Origin: Frankia sp. AgB1.9
GTDB taxonomy: Bacteria > Actinomycetota > Actinomycetes > Frankiales > Frankiaceae
DNA: 45,016 nucleotides
Assembly (NCBI RefSeq): GCF_016786355.1
Contig: NZ_JADWYX010000077.1
Location: 1-45,016, forward strand
Reading direction: 5' to 3'
Shown here: positions 34,710 through 43,142 of the stretch, in pieces
Numbering within the stretch: the first letter of the stretch is position 1
Layout of the letters: the number at the start of each line of letters is the position of its first letter
Notes under the pieces: model-generated
What the model saw: only the letters and a program-made list of their open reading frames with translations
The model's database searches: none
Told to the model about the DNA's origin: nothing
Translations under genes and position numbers: made by a program

Positions 34710-35760
34710 GCTCACCATCATCGTGGCTGAACGGCTTGATCCCGGGGACATCGAAGCCTTGCACCACCCAACGCACGCGGGCAGCTCAACGGCTACACGG
34801 CGGTGATGACCGCGATCACCGGCTGATTGCCGCGCTACCGCCGCTCGCGGGCCCGCAGCGCCGGCTCCGCCAAGGCAGCGGCGCCGCGGATCCCCCCCGC
34901 CTTCTGAGCCGTCCGACCCGAAAGGTCGCCGTCGCGCCGAGAGTCGGCGCCTCGAGCCCCGGACCGGTCCACAACGTCCACCTCGCCTCCCACAAGACAG
35001 CCAGAGGCAGTTCGAGCTCCCGACGGCCCGAAGGTCCGTTTATGCAGCTCAGTGGGGTCGATGTGGATCAGCCCCGCCGGCCTTTCATCTTCGCTGGCAG
35101 CGGAGTATGGCTGCCATACTCCCTCGCCAGGCTGCCGCGGTAGAGCCGTCCGAGTCCTCGTTGTCGACGGGACTAGCCGATCCCTCCCGGTATCGCAGGT
35201 GTCGCAACCAATCGGCCGCGTCGTTCCACAGTCCTGGCCCACGAGTGATCGAGGAGCGCAGAGGCGACGCCGGTCCGCATCCCCCCGTGGGACAGCGTCG
35301 GGTCGCGGTGTTTGGCGACCTGGAGCCGCGCCTGCGTAGGCCGGTCTGGCATCTGGATTGTTACGCCAGACCCGCCGGTCACCAAGGCCTCCACCTGGTG
35401 GTGAAGCGAGTTTGGACACTCCAAGTGACTCGGCTGACGGCCTGCATGACCTCTGGTGTTCCGATCATCGACAAATGATCTTACCGATCCTGGTAGCGAC
35501 TTCATTGACCAGGGCGGATGGGGTCAATGCTTGCTACCAAGCACAGCCGTTCTACCGGGTCAGGGGGCCTGGGCGTGATCCCGGAGGGACCTACCGACCT
35601 TCGTAACCTCGCATGTTCTACTGCGAGCGAAGTCGAGACTGTCGGCACCTTGAGCACCTCCGCAAGATCCGGTCGCTAAGATAGCCGATTAGCCAGAGGC
35701 GAGGCCAACTGGCGCAAGGCTAAAAAGGTAATAGAGGCCGGAGGAACAGGGGGACGTCTC
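34710..35760. other. Gene-poor stretch before the EACC1 unit
   Basis: About 1.05 kb without a supported gene. Open frames on both strands lack recognisable domains and alternate in composition, suggesting decayed sequence. Towards the right end the DNA becomes richer in A and T. Purine-rich GGAGGAAC and GGGGGA at about 35740-35753 are candidate ribosome sites for GTG 35761. Confidence 0.45.
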
Positions 35761-36123
35761 GTGACCGAGCATCGGTTGCTGCTACAAATCGAGAGAGCAC
35801 CGAACGGCGAGAAGAGCAGGATGGCGCGAGAGCTGCGCGACTTTATTCTTGACGAGGAACCCGAGGCTGATATCGAGTTCATGCGGTCTGACCCTGAAGC
35901 ACAGGATATCGGAGCCACCTTGATTCTAATCCTCCAAACGCCGTCTATAGGCGCCGTTGCTCTGGGAGTCAGGTCGTGGCTCGCGCGGCGATCAACATCG
36001 GAAGTAGTATTTAAGAGCGGCGAATCATCTCTGTCGGTCGACAAAATAAGTAGCCGCTCAGCCAGTGAGCTCGGAAAACAGCTAGCTGAATTCATCGACC
36101 AGCACCACTCCGAAGATGAGTGA
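35761..36123 (+). CDS. EACC1-type effector-associated component
   Basis: 120 residues. The layout matches effector-associated constant component 1 proteins: a short N-terminal strand-helix, DPEAQDIGATLILILQTPSI (51-70), hydrophobic helix VALGVRSWLARR, then VFKSGESSLSVDKISSRSAS and a terminal helix. EACC1 proteins recur next to caspase, trypsin or TIR effectors in predicted actinobacterial conflict systems and are thought to be regulators. The start is GTG 35761. The stop overlaps the caspase start by 8 bases (ATGAGTGA), so the two are translationally coupled. The DNA is clearly less GC-rich than surrounding genes, suggesting separate acquisition. Family assignment is by pattern and context. 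Confidence 0.65.
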   Translation: MTEHRLLLQIERAPNGEKSRMARELRDFILDEEPEADIEFMRSDPEAQDIGATLILILQTPSIGAVALGVRSWLARRSTSEVVFKSGESSLSVDKISSRSASELGKQLAEFIDQHHSEDE

Positions 36124-37357
36124 TGGCACGAATCCCGATCTGTCAAACGTCAGAACGGCAGCGATTCTGATTGGCGCCAGCGAGTGGCCCGGCTGGCAAG
36201 ACCTCGACTCAGCCACTCTGCGCGGGTCCCATTCGACCCTAGAGAGAATTCTTCCGAAACTTGGGATTACAACAGAATATACTCTGGATCTTTTCGATGA
36301 ACCCCTAAACGCGAACGTTCAACTGATGGAGATTCATAATTTTCTCACCAGAACCGACTTTTCCCGGGGGCGCCCGAGTGACGTGGTCATTTACTACATC
36401 GGTCACGGGGACTCACCTGGGATCGATAATCAATATTACCTCTACGTCGCTAAAAGCTCCAAGGAACTGCCTAGGGGATCGGCAATTTCGGCCGCGGCTC
36501 TCGCAGAAGCAGTCAGTATGGCTGCAAGGTTCATGCGCATCTATCTTATAATCGACGCATGCTACGCCGGAGCCGCAGTGCCGGCTTTTGCTCACATCGG
36601 GGGAAGTCAAGGAGTTGCACTCCTGCTGGCCTCGAGCAGAGAGGACGCCGCAAGAGCGCCTCAGGGAGCGCTGGCGACTGCATTTACGAAGCGATTCGTT
36701 CAGGCTGTTCGGAGCATTCCACCGTCTGAGCCAAGATCCCTCAGTGATCTTAACCGGCAAATGATTAGCGCGCGGGCGTCCGATCAGGCCGAAGACAACG
36801 AGCCCCACCCTCAGATTCACAACCCTACTCAACGCCGCGGTCCGGTCTCCGAGCTGCGCATCTTTGGGCGCCCCGGTGGCAATTATCAGGGTGGAGATGA
36901 TGAATTCTCCTCCCCAATTGTAGTCTTCATGGGGTTCGCCGCCATTGTCGTCGCAATTATTCTGCTCCTAAAATATCATGGCTCAATACTCACTTCAGGT
37001 GTCTCGCTCAATGTCCCAGCAAGTACTGGAGACTCGAAGGGAATCGAAAAGACCCTGGACGCATACTTTAATTTTGTGAACGACCATCAACTAGGCAGAG
37101 CCTATGATGAACTCGGCCCTGGATTTGCATCGCAAACTACGCGGCAGCAGTTCGAGGCAGGCTACGAAAATGTCCAAATAAAGAACATTTCAGTAGAAGG
37201 TTCAGGTGTTCGTAATGGGTCTCCTGTGATAGAAGTGAAATATTCGGAGTGCTATACCAGCGACGGAGAGGCTGGTGAGCGGTGTGACAGCGGTAGTCAT
37301 CAGTTCCTCATGGTTCGCCACGATAACGTCTGGATCATAAACATGATCCTTCCATAA
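36116..37357 (+). CDS. Membrane-anchored caspase-family protease
   Basis: 413 residues. Residues ~12-225 are a caspase (C14) domain: TAAILIGASEWPGW at the start, the His motif YYIGHG (H97) and the Cys motif DACYAGA (C149). Both catalytic residues are present. A single membrane helix (about 263-286, SSPIVVFMGFAAIVVAIILL) follows, then an outside domain of ~115 residues (YFNFVNDHQLGRAYDELGPG, FEAGYENVQI, later YSECYTSDGEAGERC) resembling SnoaL/NTF2-like accessory folds. The protease domain is N-terminal to the helix and presumably cytosolic. It overlaps the EACC1 gene by 8 bases. Codons are richer in A/T than in the neighbours. Probably a regulated suicide or processing protease. Confidence 0.85.
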   Translation: MSDGTNPDLSNVRTAAILIGASEWPGWQDLDSATLRGSHSTLERILPKLGITTEYTLDLFDEPLNANVQLMEIHNFLTRTDFSRGRPSDVVIYYIGHGDSPGIDNQYYLYVAKSSKELPRGSAISAAALAEAVSMAARFMRIYLIIDACYAGAAVPAFAHIGGSQGVALLLASSREDAARAPQGALATAFTKRFVQAVRSIPPSEPRSLSDLNRQMISARASDQAEDNEPHPQIHNPTQRRGPVSELRIFGRPGGNYQGGDDEFSSPIVVFMGFAAIVVAIILLLKYHGSILTSGVSLNVPASTGDSKGIEKTLDAYFNFVNDHQLGRAYDELGPGFASQTTRQQFEAGYENVQIKNISVEGSGVRNGSPVIEVKYSECYTSDGEAGERCDSGSHQFLMVRHDNVWIINMILP

Positions 37358-37417
37358 GCCCCGTCGAGCGCGGCGCGAGCCGGCGTTGTGCTTCGAAGGC
37401 GACGAAGTATCGGAAAT

Positions 37418-37600
37418 TGGACATCCCAGCCGATCGCGCGGCGCGGGTTCTGCCAGAACCGGTCGATCAGCTTCGGGAAGTGGATCGCGTGCCGCGCCGC
37501 CCGCGGGTGGCCATACCTGCTCGGGTCGATCGGGGCCGTCGCCATGAACCCGGCCGTAGGTGAGTGTGAGGCAAATTGACAGCCGCCACGCCATCCTGTC
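37418..37600 (-). pseudogene. RepSA-type replication initiator remnant
   Basis: The minus strand reads CLTLTYGRVHGDG in one frame and continues, after a shift, as PIDPSRYGHPRAARHAIHFP then KLIDRFWQNPRRAIGWDVQ. This is a conserved block of the replication initiators of actinomycete integrative elements and plasmids (pSAM2 RepSA type). Only about 55 codons survive, followed by unrelated sequence. It marks a former integrative element or plasmid near here. Confidence 0.55.
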
Positions 37601-38210
37601 TGCGCGGTGTAGGTCCGCCCGACAGTGCGCTTCTCGACCGGCTGCCGCGGGGCTCGACGCCATCCCGTCGAACACGTTGTCCTCCTACGACCAGGTCCTC
37701 GACACGGCCGTGCTCTTCGACGCCGTTCCGGACCGCTTCCGCGGCTTGTCCGGCGCGGACGGCTCCCCAGCAACAGCGCTGGAGCGGTATTTCGCAATGG
37801 CTCGTGGCGCCGACGCGGTCGCGCTGCTGGAGATGACCCGAGCTCGACCCGTCGACGAGATTCCGGCTCGCTGACGACAAGCCGCTGCGTGAGTACCGGG
37901 AGGCTCGGGAGGTCGGGGTCGAGACCCGGCCGGTAGTCGTCGGCCCGGTCACCTTCCTGCTGTTGGCCAAGCCGGCCGCGGGTGCGCCGGGCGGCCTTCG
38001 GCCACTGGACCTGCTCGACGACCTTGGTCGAGCAGTACGCCCAGCTGCTCGCCGACTTGGCCGCAACCGGTTTCAGCTGGGTGCAGCTCGACGAGCCGGC
38101 GTTGACCCGGGAACCGTCCGGCGCCGAGTTGGCCGCGACCGCCCGCGCCTATGCACGCCTCGGCTAGCAGGTCGCGCGGCCGAAGCTGCTGGTCTCGACC
38201 TTCTTTGGTG
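37600..38210 (+). pseudogene. metE: metE (methionine synthase) remnant
   Basis: Internal part of cobalamin-independent methionine synthase in broken frames. IPSNTLSSYDQVLDTAVLFD and RYFAMARGADAVALLEMT lie in one frame, ending at 37874. In another are FRLADDKPLREYREAREVGV, ETRPVVVGPVTFLLLAKPA and, further on, EQYAQLLADLAATGFSWVQL then DEPALTREPSG. A stop replaces the residue after ARAYARLG, and the sequence ends at LLVSTFFGDA where the ~215-bp repeat begins. Segments such as the FDTNYHY motif, start and zinc-binding C-terminal half are absent. Confidence 0.75.
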
Positions 38211-38217
38211 ACGCCTG

Positions 38218-38433
38218 CCGTTGCTGGTGGCGGTGGGTTACCTATCGCGGTGGTCGGATTCGGTGGTTCGTTCGTTGTCGTGCTGGATCGGGTGGTTCGT
38301 TTGTGCAGGTCGCGCGCGCCAGTGGGTGTTGCCGAGGTAGCCGTCGCGGCGGATCTTGCTGTGGCTGGCGGGGATGGTGATGGTTGGGCCGGTCACACTG
38401 GGGAGGTTCGCATTCGTGCCGGTCGGGTGCGCA
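38218..38433. repeat. Direct repeat, copy 2 (~215 bp)
   Basis: Second copy of the 30979-31192 sequence, same orientation, joined directly to the end of the metE remnant at about 38212. This shows the repeat was either inserted into metE or carried with an adjoining break. Confidence 0.75.
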
Positions 38434-38580
38434 AACCCCTGTCCTGCAGGGCTTTTGGTCCTCAGGTGATCAGAGGCGACCATTGCCCACATGCCCATTG
38501 ACGGCACAGGCGCGTCGGCGCCCTCCCGATTCCTGGCGATGACGATCGTTTCTTCAGTCGGTCGCAGGGCGGAAGGTGCG

Positions 38581-39735
38581 CTACCCGCACCCCGGAGCGT
38601 CGGTTACCAGTGAGACGAGGATGGTGCAGTAGGACCGAGCAGTGACCAACCAATGGCCGTCGACCCGGACGGCCTCCAGACCGATTTCGCCCTCCTCGAC
38701 GTGACCGCTGCGGTTCGTCCCCTGGCGGGCGAGGTCCTTCGCGATCGGCGTCGTCGGATCGTTGTACGCGTAGGTGAGGTCTACCCGGATCGTGTCCGGC
38801 CCGGTCCATACCGCATGCGTGACCGTGGCGGTCACGTTTGCCGAGAGGTGGGGGAACGATGCGAGCAGTTGCTGGCGGGCCTTCAGTAGCTTCGGACCGT
38901 TCTCGACAGCGCGTACCCAGGCGTCGTCCGGTGCCGGGGGGTGCCCGAGCGCCGTAGTGAACGCCGCCTGGATCTGCTCCCTCGTCGTCGATTGCACCGC
39001 GCCGGGCTCGCCGACGACCGTGATGTTCTCCGCGACTCGCAGCAGGGCCCCGGTGTCCACCGGTGCGGCGCCCTGCGCGGTGACCGCTACTACCGGCCCG
39101 TCCGAGGCCTCCCGCCAGGTCAGGCCCGCGCGGTAGTCCGGCGGCGCGCCCGCTCGCGACGCCAGGCCCCCGTCGTAGAGCCGGCCCGGCTGTCCGTGCA
39201 CGGTGATCGGCGTTCCCCCTTCCAACAGGGACGACGCCACGAAGTCCTCTTGAGGAGCCCAGCTCACCACGATCCGCAGCAGGGAGTCCTTCTCGCTCGC
39301 CTGGGTGAACGAGCTGACGTAGATCGCGTCCTGGTGTCCGGTGTACGCCACGCCTGTGCCGGGCTGGTCGGTCTCGTTGCCAATCCCTTGGCCGTTCGGT
39401 CCGCCCGCGTCGCCCAGATGCGTCGTGCCCGCCGGCAACCAGCCGATCCGGATTCCACCCCAGCCCGCGTCGGCCCGCGGTGGGCTCGTCTCGGCGATGG
39501 TCGCGGCCGGCCCCACCACTGTTCCGGAATCCTCTACGCGCAGGCCGACGGGCGCGGCGACCGCGACGACGACCACGAGCGCCGACGCTGCCGCCGCGAC
39601 GCCCCGGCGGCGGCGCCGGCGCGCCCCCGCCCGCACGTCCACCGCGAACCGCTCACCGACCGCCACCGGGGGCAGCGCGTCCCGTGAGGCGCGTAGCCGG
39701 GCGGCCACTCCTTCGAGGTCCTCGGTCGCTGTCAC
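38581..39735 (-). CDS. Anti-sigma-like membrane protein
   Basis: 384 residues from GTG 39735, with GGAGGGG just upstream; a much longer open frame to 40317 overlaps the sigma gene and is rejected. Cytosolic residues 1-43 (EDLEGVAARLRASRDALPPV) precede an Arg cluster and one membrane helix (about 44-64). The outer part of ~320 residues is without a recognised domain, ending IGLEAVRVDGHWLVTARSYC. Its GTG overlaps the TGA of the sigma gene (GTGA), the usual arrangement for an ECF sigma factor and its membrane regulator. No zinc-binding HxxxCxxC is visible, so this is anti-sigma-like by position and topology rather than by motif. Confidence 0.65.
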   Translation of the reverse strand: MTATEDLEGVAARLRASRDALPPVAVGERFAVDVRAGARRRRRRGVAAAASALVVVVAVAAPVGLRVEDSGTVVGPAATIAETSPPRADAGWGGIRIGWLPAGTTHLGDAGGPNGQGIGNETDQPGTGVAYTGHQDAIYVSSFTQASEKDSLLRIVVSWAPQEDFVASSLLEGGTPITVHGQPGRLYDGGLASRAGAPPDYRAGLTWREASDGPVVAVTAQGAAPVDTGALLRVAENITVVGEPGAVQSTTREQIQAAFTTALGHPPAPDDAWVRAVENGPKLLKARQQLLASFPHLSANVTATVTHAVWTGPDTIRVDLTYAYNDPTTPIAKDLARQGTNRSGHVEEGEIGLEAVRVDGHWLVTARSYCTILVSLVTDAPGCG

Positions 39736-40399
39736 CGCCGCCCCTCCTTCGCCGCGCGCTGGCTCGATCTCGTCTCCGCGCTCGGCGGCCGCGGGGGAAC
39801 CGCCGTCCTGCCCCCGCGGGGATCGTTCGTCAGCACATCCGCGGCCGACGCTGGAAACGCCCTCCCGCGCGGGTCTTGGTCGGCGGGGCGGGCGGCGGCG
39901 AGTAGGTGCAGATGCTCGCTGTCGCGTAGCCGCGCCAGGCCCCGCGACGCCTGACTGCGGACCGACCCGACCGAGCAGCCAAGCACCGCCGCGACCTCGC
40001 TCTCGGGCAGGTCGTCGAGGTAACGCAGCACGACCACGGCCCGTTGGCGGGGCGGGAGCGTCCGCAACGCCCGGATCAGCCCGTCGGCGACCGCCAGCCG
40101 ATCGGCGTGATCCGCGGCAGCCATATCCGGCTCCCCGCCCCAGGTCAACGGAACCTCGGGGACCCGCGCTCGCAGCCGCCGCCAACGGCTCGTCGCCGCG
40201 TTGACCAGCGCCCTGCGCACGTAGGCCTCGGGGTTGCCGTCGGCGATCTCGCCCAATGCAGGTAGCAGCGCTCGAATGCCCCCTGGAGCAGGTCCTCGCC
40301 AGCCGCGCGGTCACCACCGACGAGCAGGATCGCGCTCAACAGCAGCCGGTCCGCCGCCGCGGTCACGAACTCCTCGAACGCCTGCTCCCCGTCCCGCAC
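39732..40399 (-). pseudogene. SigE-type ECF sigma factor, one-base frameshift
   Basis: GTG 40399 follows GGAGG by nine bases. The first frame gives FEEFVTAAADRLLLSAILLV, GGDRAAGEDLLQGAFERCYLHW (region 2). At 40252-40254 one G of a G-run seems missing, and the protein continues in another frame as GEIADGNPEAYVRRALVNAA and LPPRQRAVVVLRYLDDLPES, then EVAAVLGCSVGSVRSQASRG (region 4 helix-turn-helix). Repairing one base gives a full ~222-residue sigma factor of the Streptomyces SigE-like class. The overlap with the anti-sigma-like gene is intact, so a read error or very recent loss is likely. Confidence 0.8.
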
Positions 40400-40665
40400 C
40401 CGCCCGCGCCTCCGATCTCGCACACCCCCGCTACACCCGGTATCAACGCGCCCCGCCCCACGAATCGATGAGCGCTGCCGCACGCAAAATCCAGGAGCGG
40501 AACACCGTGACAGAGCGGCCCGCTGCCGGGACGTTCGTCCGTAACGGAGGGTTACGTCCCGCGGCGTTCAGATCCGGTGGTTCGGCAAGAGCCGAGCAGA
40601 CGTTCGCAGGGCGGAACAGCGGTGCTGGTCGGCCGGCGACCGAGTAAGCGAGACCACCCGGCGAG

Positions 40666-40866
40666 TCAATGCGACCGGCTTGCCCGCCAGAGCGTGAACG
40701 GGAGTAGGACGGCCACCGCGAGCGGGAGCAGCCACCAGGCCGGGATGGCGGTGTGGATCGCACCGGTCGCGGCGACCCCGAGCGCGACCCCGAGGGCGAC
40801 GCGCCAGTCGTCGCCGACGATGAAGTCGTACCAGAAGGCAAAGAACGCGCGGATCTTCGCGGTCAT
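40666..40866 (-). CDS. Small two-helix membrane partner protein
   Basis: 66 residues: an amphipathic N-terminus (MTAKIRAFFAFWYDFIVGDD), then two membrane helices (about 21-38 and 42-60) with a short loop, and a basic tail. ATG 40866 lies three bases beyond the stop of the COG4280-type gene, so the two are one operon. The FxFWYDFIVGDDW start is conserved, as I recall it, among small proteins beside this transporter-like family. Probably a subunit or stabiliser of that membrane protein; function unproven. Confidence 0.65.
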   Translation of the reverse strand: MTAKIRAFFAFWYDFIVGDDWRVALGVALGVAATGAIHTAIPAWWLLPLAVAVLLPFTLWRASRSH

Positions 40867-40869
40867 CGG

Positions 40870-41640
40870 TCAGCTCGCTTTCGGGGCGGGTGCGGCGCCG
40901 CTCAGGGCCGGTGAAGCCGGGTGTCGGCGCAGGATGGCGACGAGACCGAGTGCGAAGACGCCGATCGCCGGCACGAGGATCAGAAGGGCCGCGTCGGAGC
41001 CGGGCCAGCGGCCGCCGGCGCCCTCGGCCGCCCAGAAGGTGCCGAAGCCGGTCAGCATCACGCCGACGACGAACTTCATGGTGTTCTCGGGCACCCGGGC
41101 CAGTGGCGCTCGAACCGCGAGCCCAGCCCCCGCGACGACGACAACGGCGGCGACGGCCGCGATCGCCGCCGTCGGGATGTCGTGCTGGTTGGAGCCGAAG
41201 GTGACCACGATGAACGCGACCTCCAGACCCTCCAGCAGGACACCTTTGAACGACAAGGTGAAGGCGTACCAGTCGCGGACCACGCCGCGGCTGGTCGCCG
41301 CGGCCAGCCGGGCCTCGGCCAGCTGCTGCTCGTAGAGCGCGTTCTCGTCGTGCAGCGCCTTGTGCCCGCTCGCGCGCAGGATCGCCTTGCGCAGCCACTG
41401 CAGGCCGAAGATCAGCAGCAGGGTGCCGACGACGACTCGTAGCGCGGACAGCGGCACGGCGGTGAGAGCAGGTCCGAGCGCGGCGACGACCACGGCGAGA
41501 ACGATCAGGGCGCAGAACAGGCCTTGGACCGTCGAACGCCGGTCGCGGGCGGTACCGGCGGCGAGCACGATCGTCGTCGCCTCGACGGCCTCGACCGCGC
41601 AGGCGAGGAACACAGCAATGAACAGCGATGCGGTGGTCAT
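40870..41640 (-). CDS. COG4280-type multi-pass membrane protein
   Basis: 256 residues from ATG 41640 (GGGAGG four bases upstream). Six to seven membrane helices are arranged as two similar halves. Each half has a Glu-rich helix: CAVEAVEATTIVLAAGTARD near residue 12, and LSFKGVLLEGLEVAFIVVTF near 125-145. A Glu-x2-Glu within paired helices is reminiscent of metal-ion transporters such as FTR1 or GDT1, but the match is to an uncharacterised family. A cytosolic loop (ASGHKALHDENALYEQQLAE) links the halves. It is cotranscribed with the 66-aa protein and lies next to an iron-type ABC transporter, so a role in metal homeostasis is plausible but unproven. Confidence 0.65.
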   Translation of the reverse strand: MTTASLFIAVFLACAVEAVEATTIVLAAGTARDRRSTVQGLFCALIVLAVVVAALGPALTAVPLSALRVVVGTLLLIFGLQWLRKAILRASGHKALHDENALYEQQLAEARLAAATSRGVVRDWYAFTLSFKGVLLEGLEVAFIVVTFGSNQHDIPTAAIAAVAAVVVVAGAGLAVRAPLARVPENTMKFVVGVMLTGFGTFWAAEGAGGRWPGSDAALLILVPAIGVFALGLVAILRRHPASPALSGAAPAPKAS

Positions 41641-41875
41641 GCGACCTCCCAGCTGTCCCGGCGGGGACAGGCTCACTCGAACCACGATGCCTGGACTGGG
41701 ACGCGGTCGCCCTTCGACGCATCGTGCGCGGGCATCCGTCGGTGGACGACCGATCAATTCGTCGTGAGTCTAACGACTGTTAGATCTGATGGCGAACGAT
41801 CGGGGGCAGGCGGCGTGGGCCGCCGGCCGGAAGATCAGGACGGCCGGGTCGACGTCCGCCGCTCGCACGGACAGA

Positions 41876-43081
41876 TCACGCAGGGACGCGCAGCGGGCTC
41901 GAGCTCGGGCCGGGCGGCGGCGACCGCAGATCGGGCACGCTGACCAGGCCGACGGGTTCCGGCTTGGCCGGGAACACGAAGCAACCGTCCGGGTCGAGCG
42001 ACACCGTCACGGCGGTCCCGCGGGCGTAGGGGTGCTGGTCGAAGACGGACGTGAGCGTGCCGGCGGGAGTGACGATCACATGGTCGTAGCCGCGGCCGCG
42101 GTAGGCGAGGTCGAGGACCGTTCCGGGTAGCCCGTCGCCGGCGGTGTCCGCGTCGCCCGGCCTCGCCGGGAGCAGGTGGGTGGCAGCCGGACGGACCAGG
42201 AGACTGACGGCTTCTTCGGGCCCGGCGTCGCCGGTCAGGCGGCCCGTGACGGTGCGTCCCGCGACGCGAACGGTCGCGACCTGGTCGCTGGCGGTGGCGA
42301 GGCTGCCGGGCAGCTCGCCCGCGAGGCCGGTGAAACGGGCGACGAACGGCGTCGCCGGTCGACGGTAGACCGTCTCGGGGGTGGCCAGCTGCACGAGCCG
42401 GCCGCGGTCGAGAACCGCGATCTCGTCGGCCAGCGCGAACGCCTCGGACTGGTCATGGGTGATGTAGACGGCGGTCGCGCCGCACTCGCGGGTCAGCGTG
42501 GCGATCTCGACGCGCAGCCGTTCGCGCAGGTCGGCGTCCAGGTTGGAGAGGGGCTCGTCGAACAGGAGCAGGCCCGGCTCGGCGACGACGGCGCGGGCGA
42601 GCGCGACGCGCTGCTGCTCACCGCCGGAGAGCTCATGCGGGTAGCGGTCGGCATGCGCGCCGAGGCCCACTCGCTCCAGTGCGGCGTGGGTGCGGCGGCG
42701 AGCCTCGGCTGTCGGCAGCCTGCGGCGGCGCAGCGCGTAGGCGACGTTGCCGGCGGCGGTCAGATGCGGCCACAGCGCGTAGTCCTGGAAGACCATCGCC
42801 AGGTCGCGCCGCTCGGGCGGAAGGTGGCTGCGGCCGTCGGCGACCAGAGTGTCGCCCAGGCGGATGGTGCCGTCGGTGAGCTTCTCGACACCGGCGAGCA
42901 GCCGGGCGAGCGTGGACTTGCCGGAGCCGGACGGGCCGAGCAGGACGAGGAACCGGCCGGCGGCGATGTCCAGCCCGACGTCGTGCAGCGCGGTGACCTG
43001 GCCGTAGCGTTTGACCGCTCCAGCGACCCGCAGCCGATGGCCGCGGCTCGAAGGAGCGTCGGATGCGGCGGTAGCCGTCAC
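41876..43081 (-). CDS. Iron(III)-type ABC transporter ATPase
   Basis: 401 residues from GTG 43081. Complete ABC ATPase: Walker A GPSGSGKST (~49-57), Q-loop MVFQDYALWP, signature LSGGEQQRVALARA, Walker B LLLFDEPLSNLD and switch His in YITHDQSEA. The C-terminal ~150 residues are a TOBE-like regulatory domain (VRPAATHLLPARP, VLDLAYRGRGYDHVIV). The order and FbpC/PotA-like sequence indicate the ATPase of a ferric-iron, or possibly polyamine or sulfate, importer. It lies 61 bases downstream of the fused permease gene on the same strand. The substrate-binding protein should be encoded just right of the window. Confidence 0.9.
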   Translation of the reverse strand: MTATAASDAPSSRGHRLRVAGAVKRYGQVTALHDVGLDIAAGRFLVLLGPSGSGKSTLARLLAGVEKLTDGTIRLGDTLVADGRSHLPPERRDLAMVFQDYALWPHLTAAGNVAYALRRRRLPTAEARRRTHAALERVGLGAHADRYPHELSGGEQQRVALARAVVAEPGLLLFDEPLSNLDADLRERLRVEIATLTRECGATAVYITHDQSEAFALADEIAVLDRGRLVQLATPETVYRRPATPFVARFTGLAGELPGSLATASDQVATVRVAGRTVTGRLTGDAGPEEAVSLLVRPAATHLLPARPGDADTAGDGLPGTVLDLAYRGRGYDHVIVTPAGTLTSVFDQHPYARGTAVTVSLDPDGCFVFPAKPEPVGLVSVPDLRSPPPGPSSSPLRVPA

Positions 43082-43142
43082 GAGGTTTCCTTCCGCTCGG
43101 ATTGGGTGGCGGGCTGGTGGCGGTCGCGGCCGAGGGCCACGC

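Noticed and set aside
38581..40317. One long 578-codon reading frame
   Set aside because: Its first ~190 codons overlap the sigma factor gene in another frame and are low-complexity. The GTG at 39735 with a ribosome site and GTGA overlap is the supported start.
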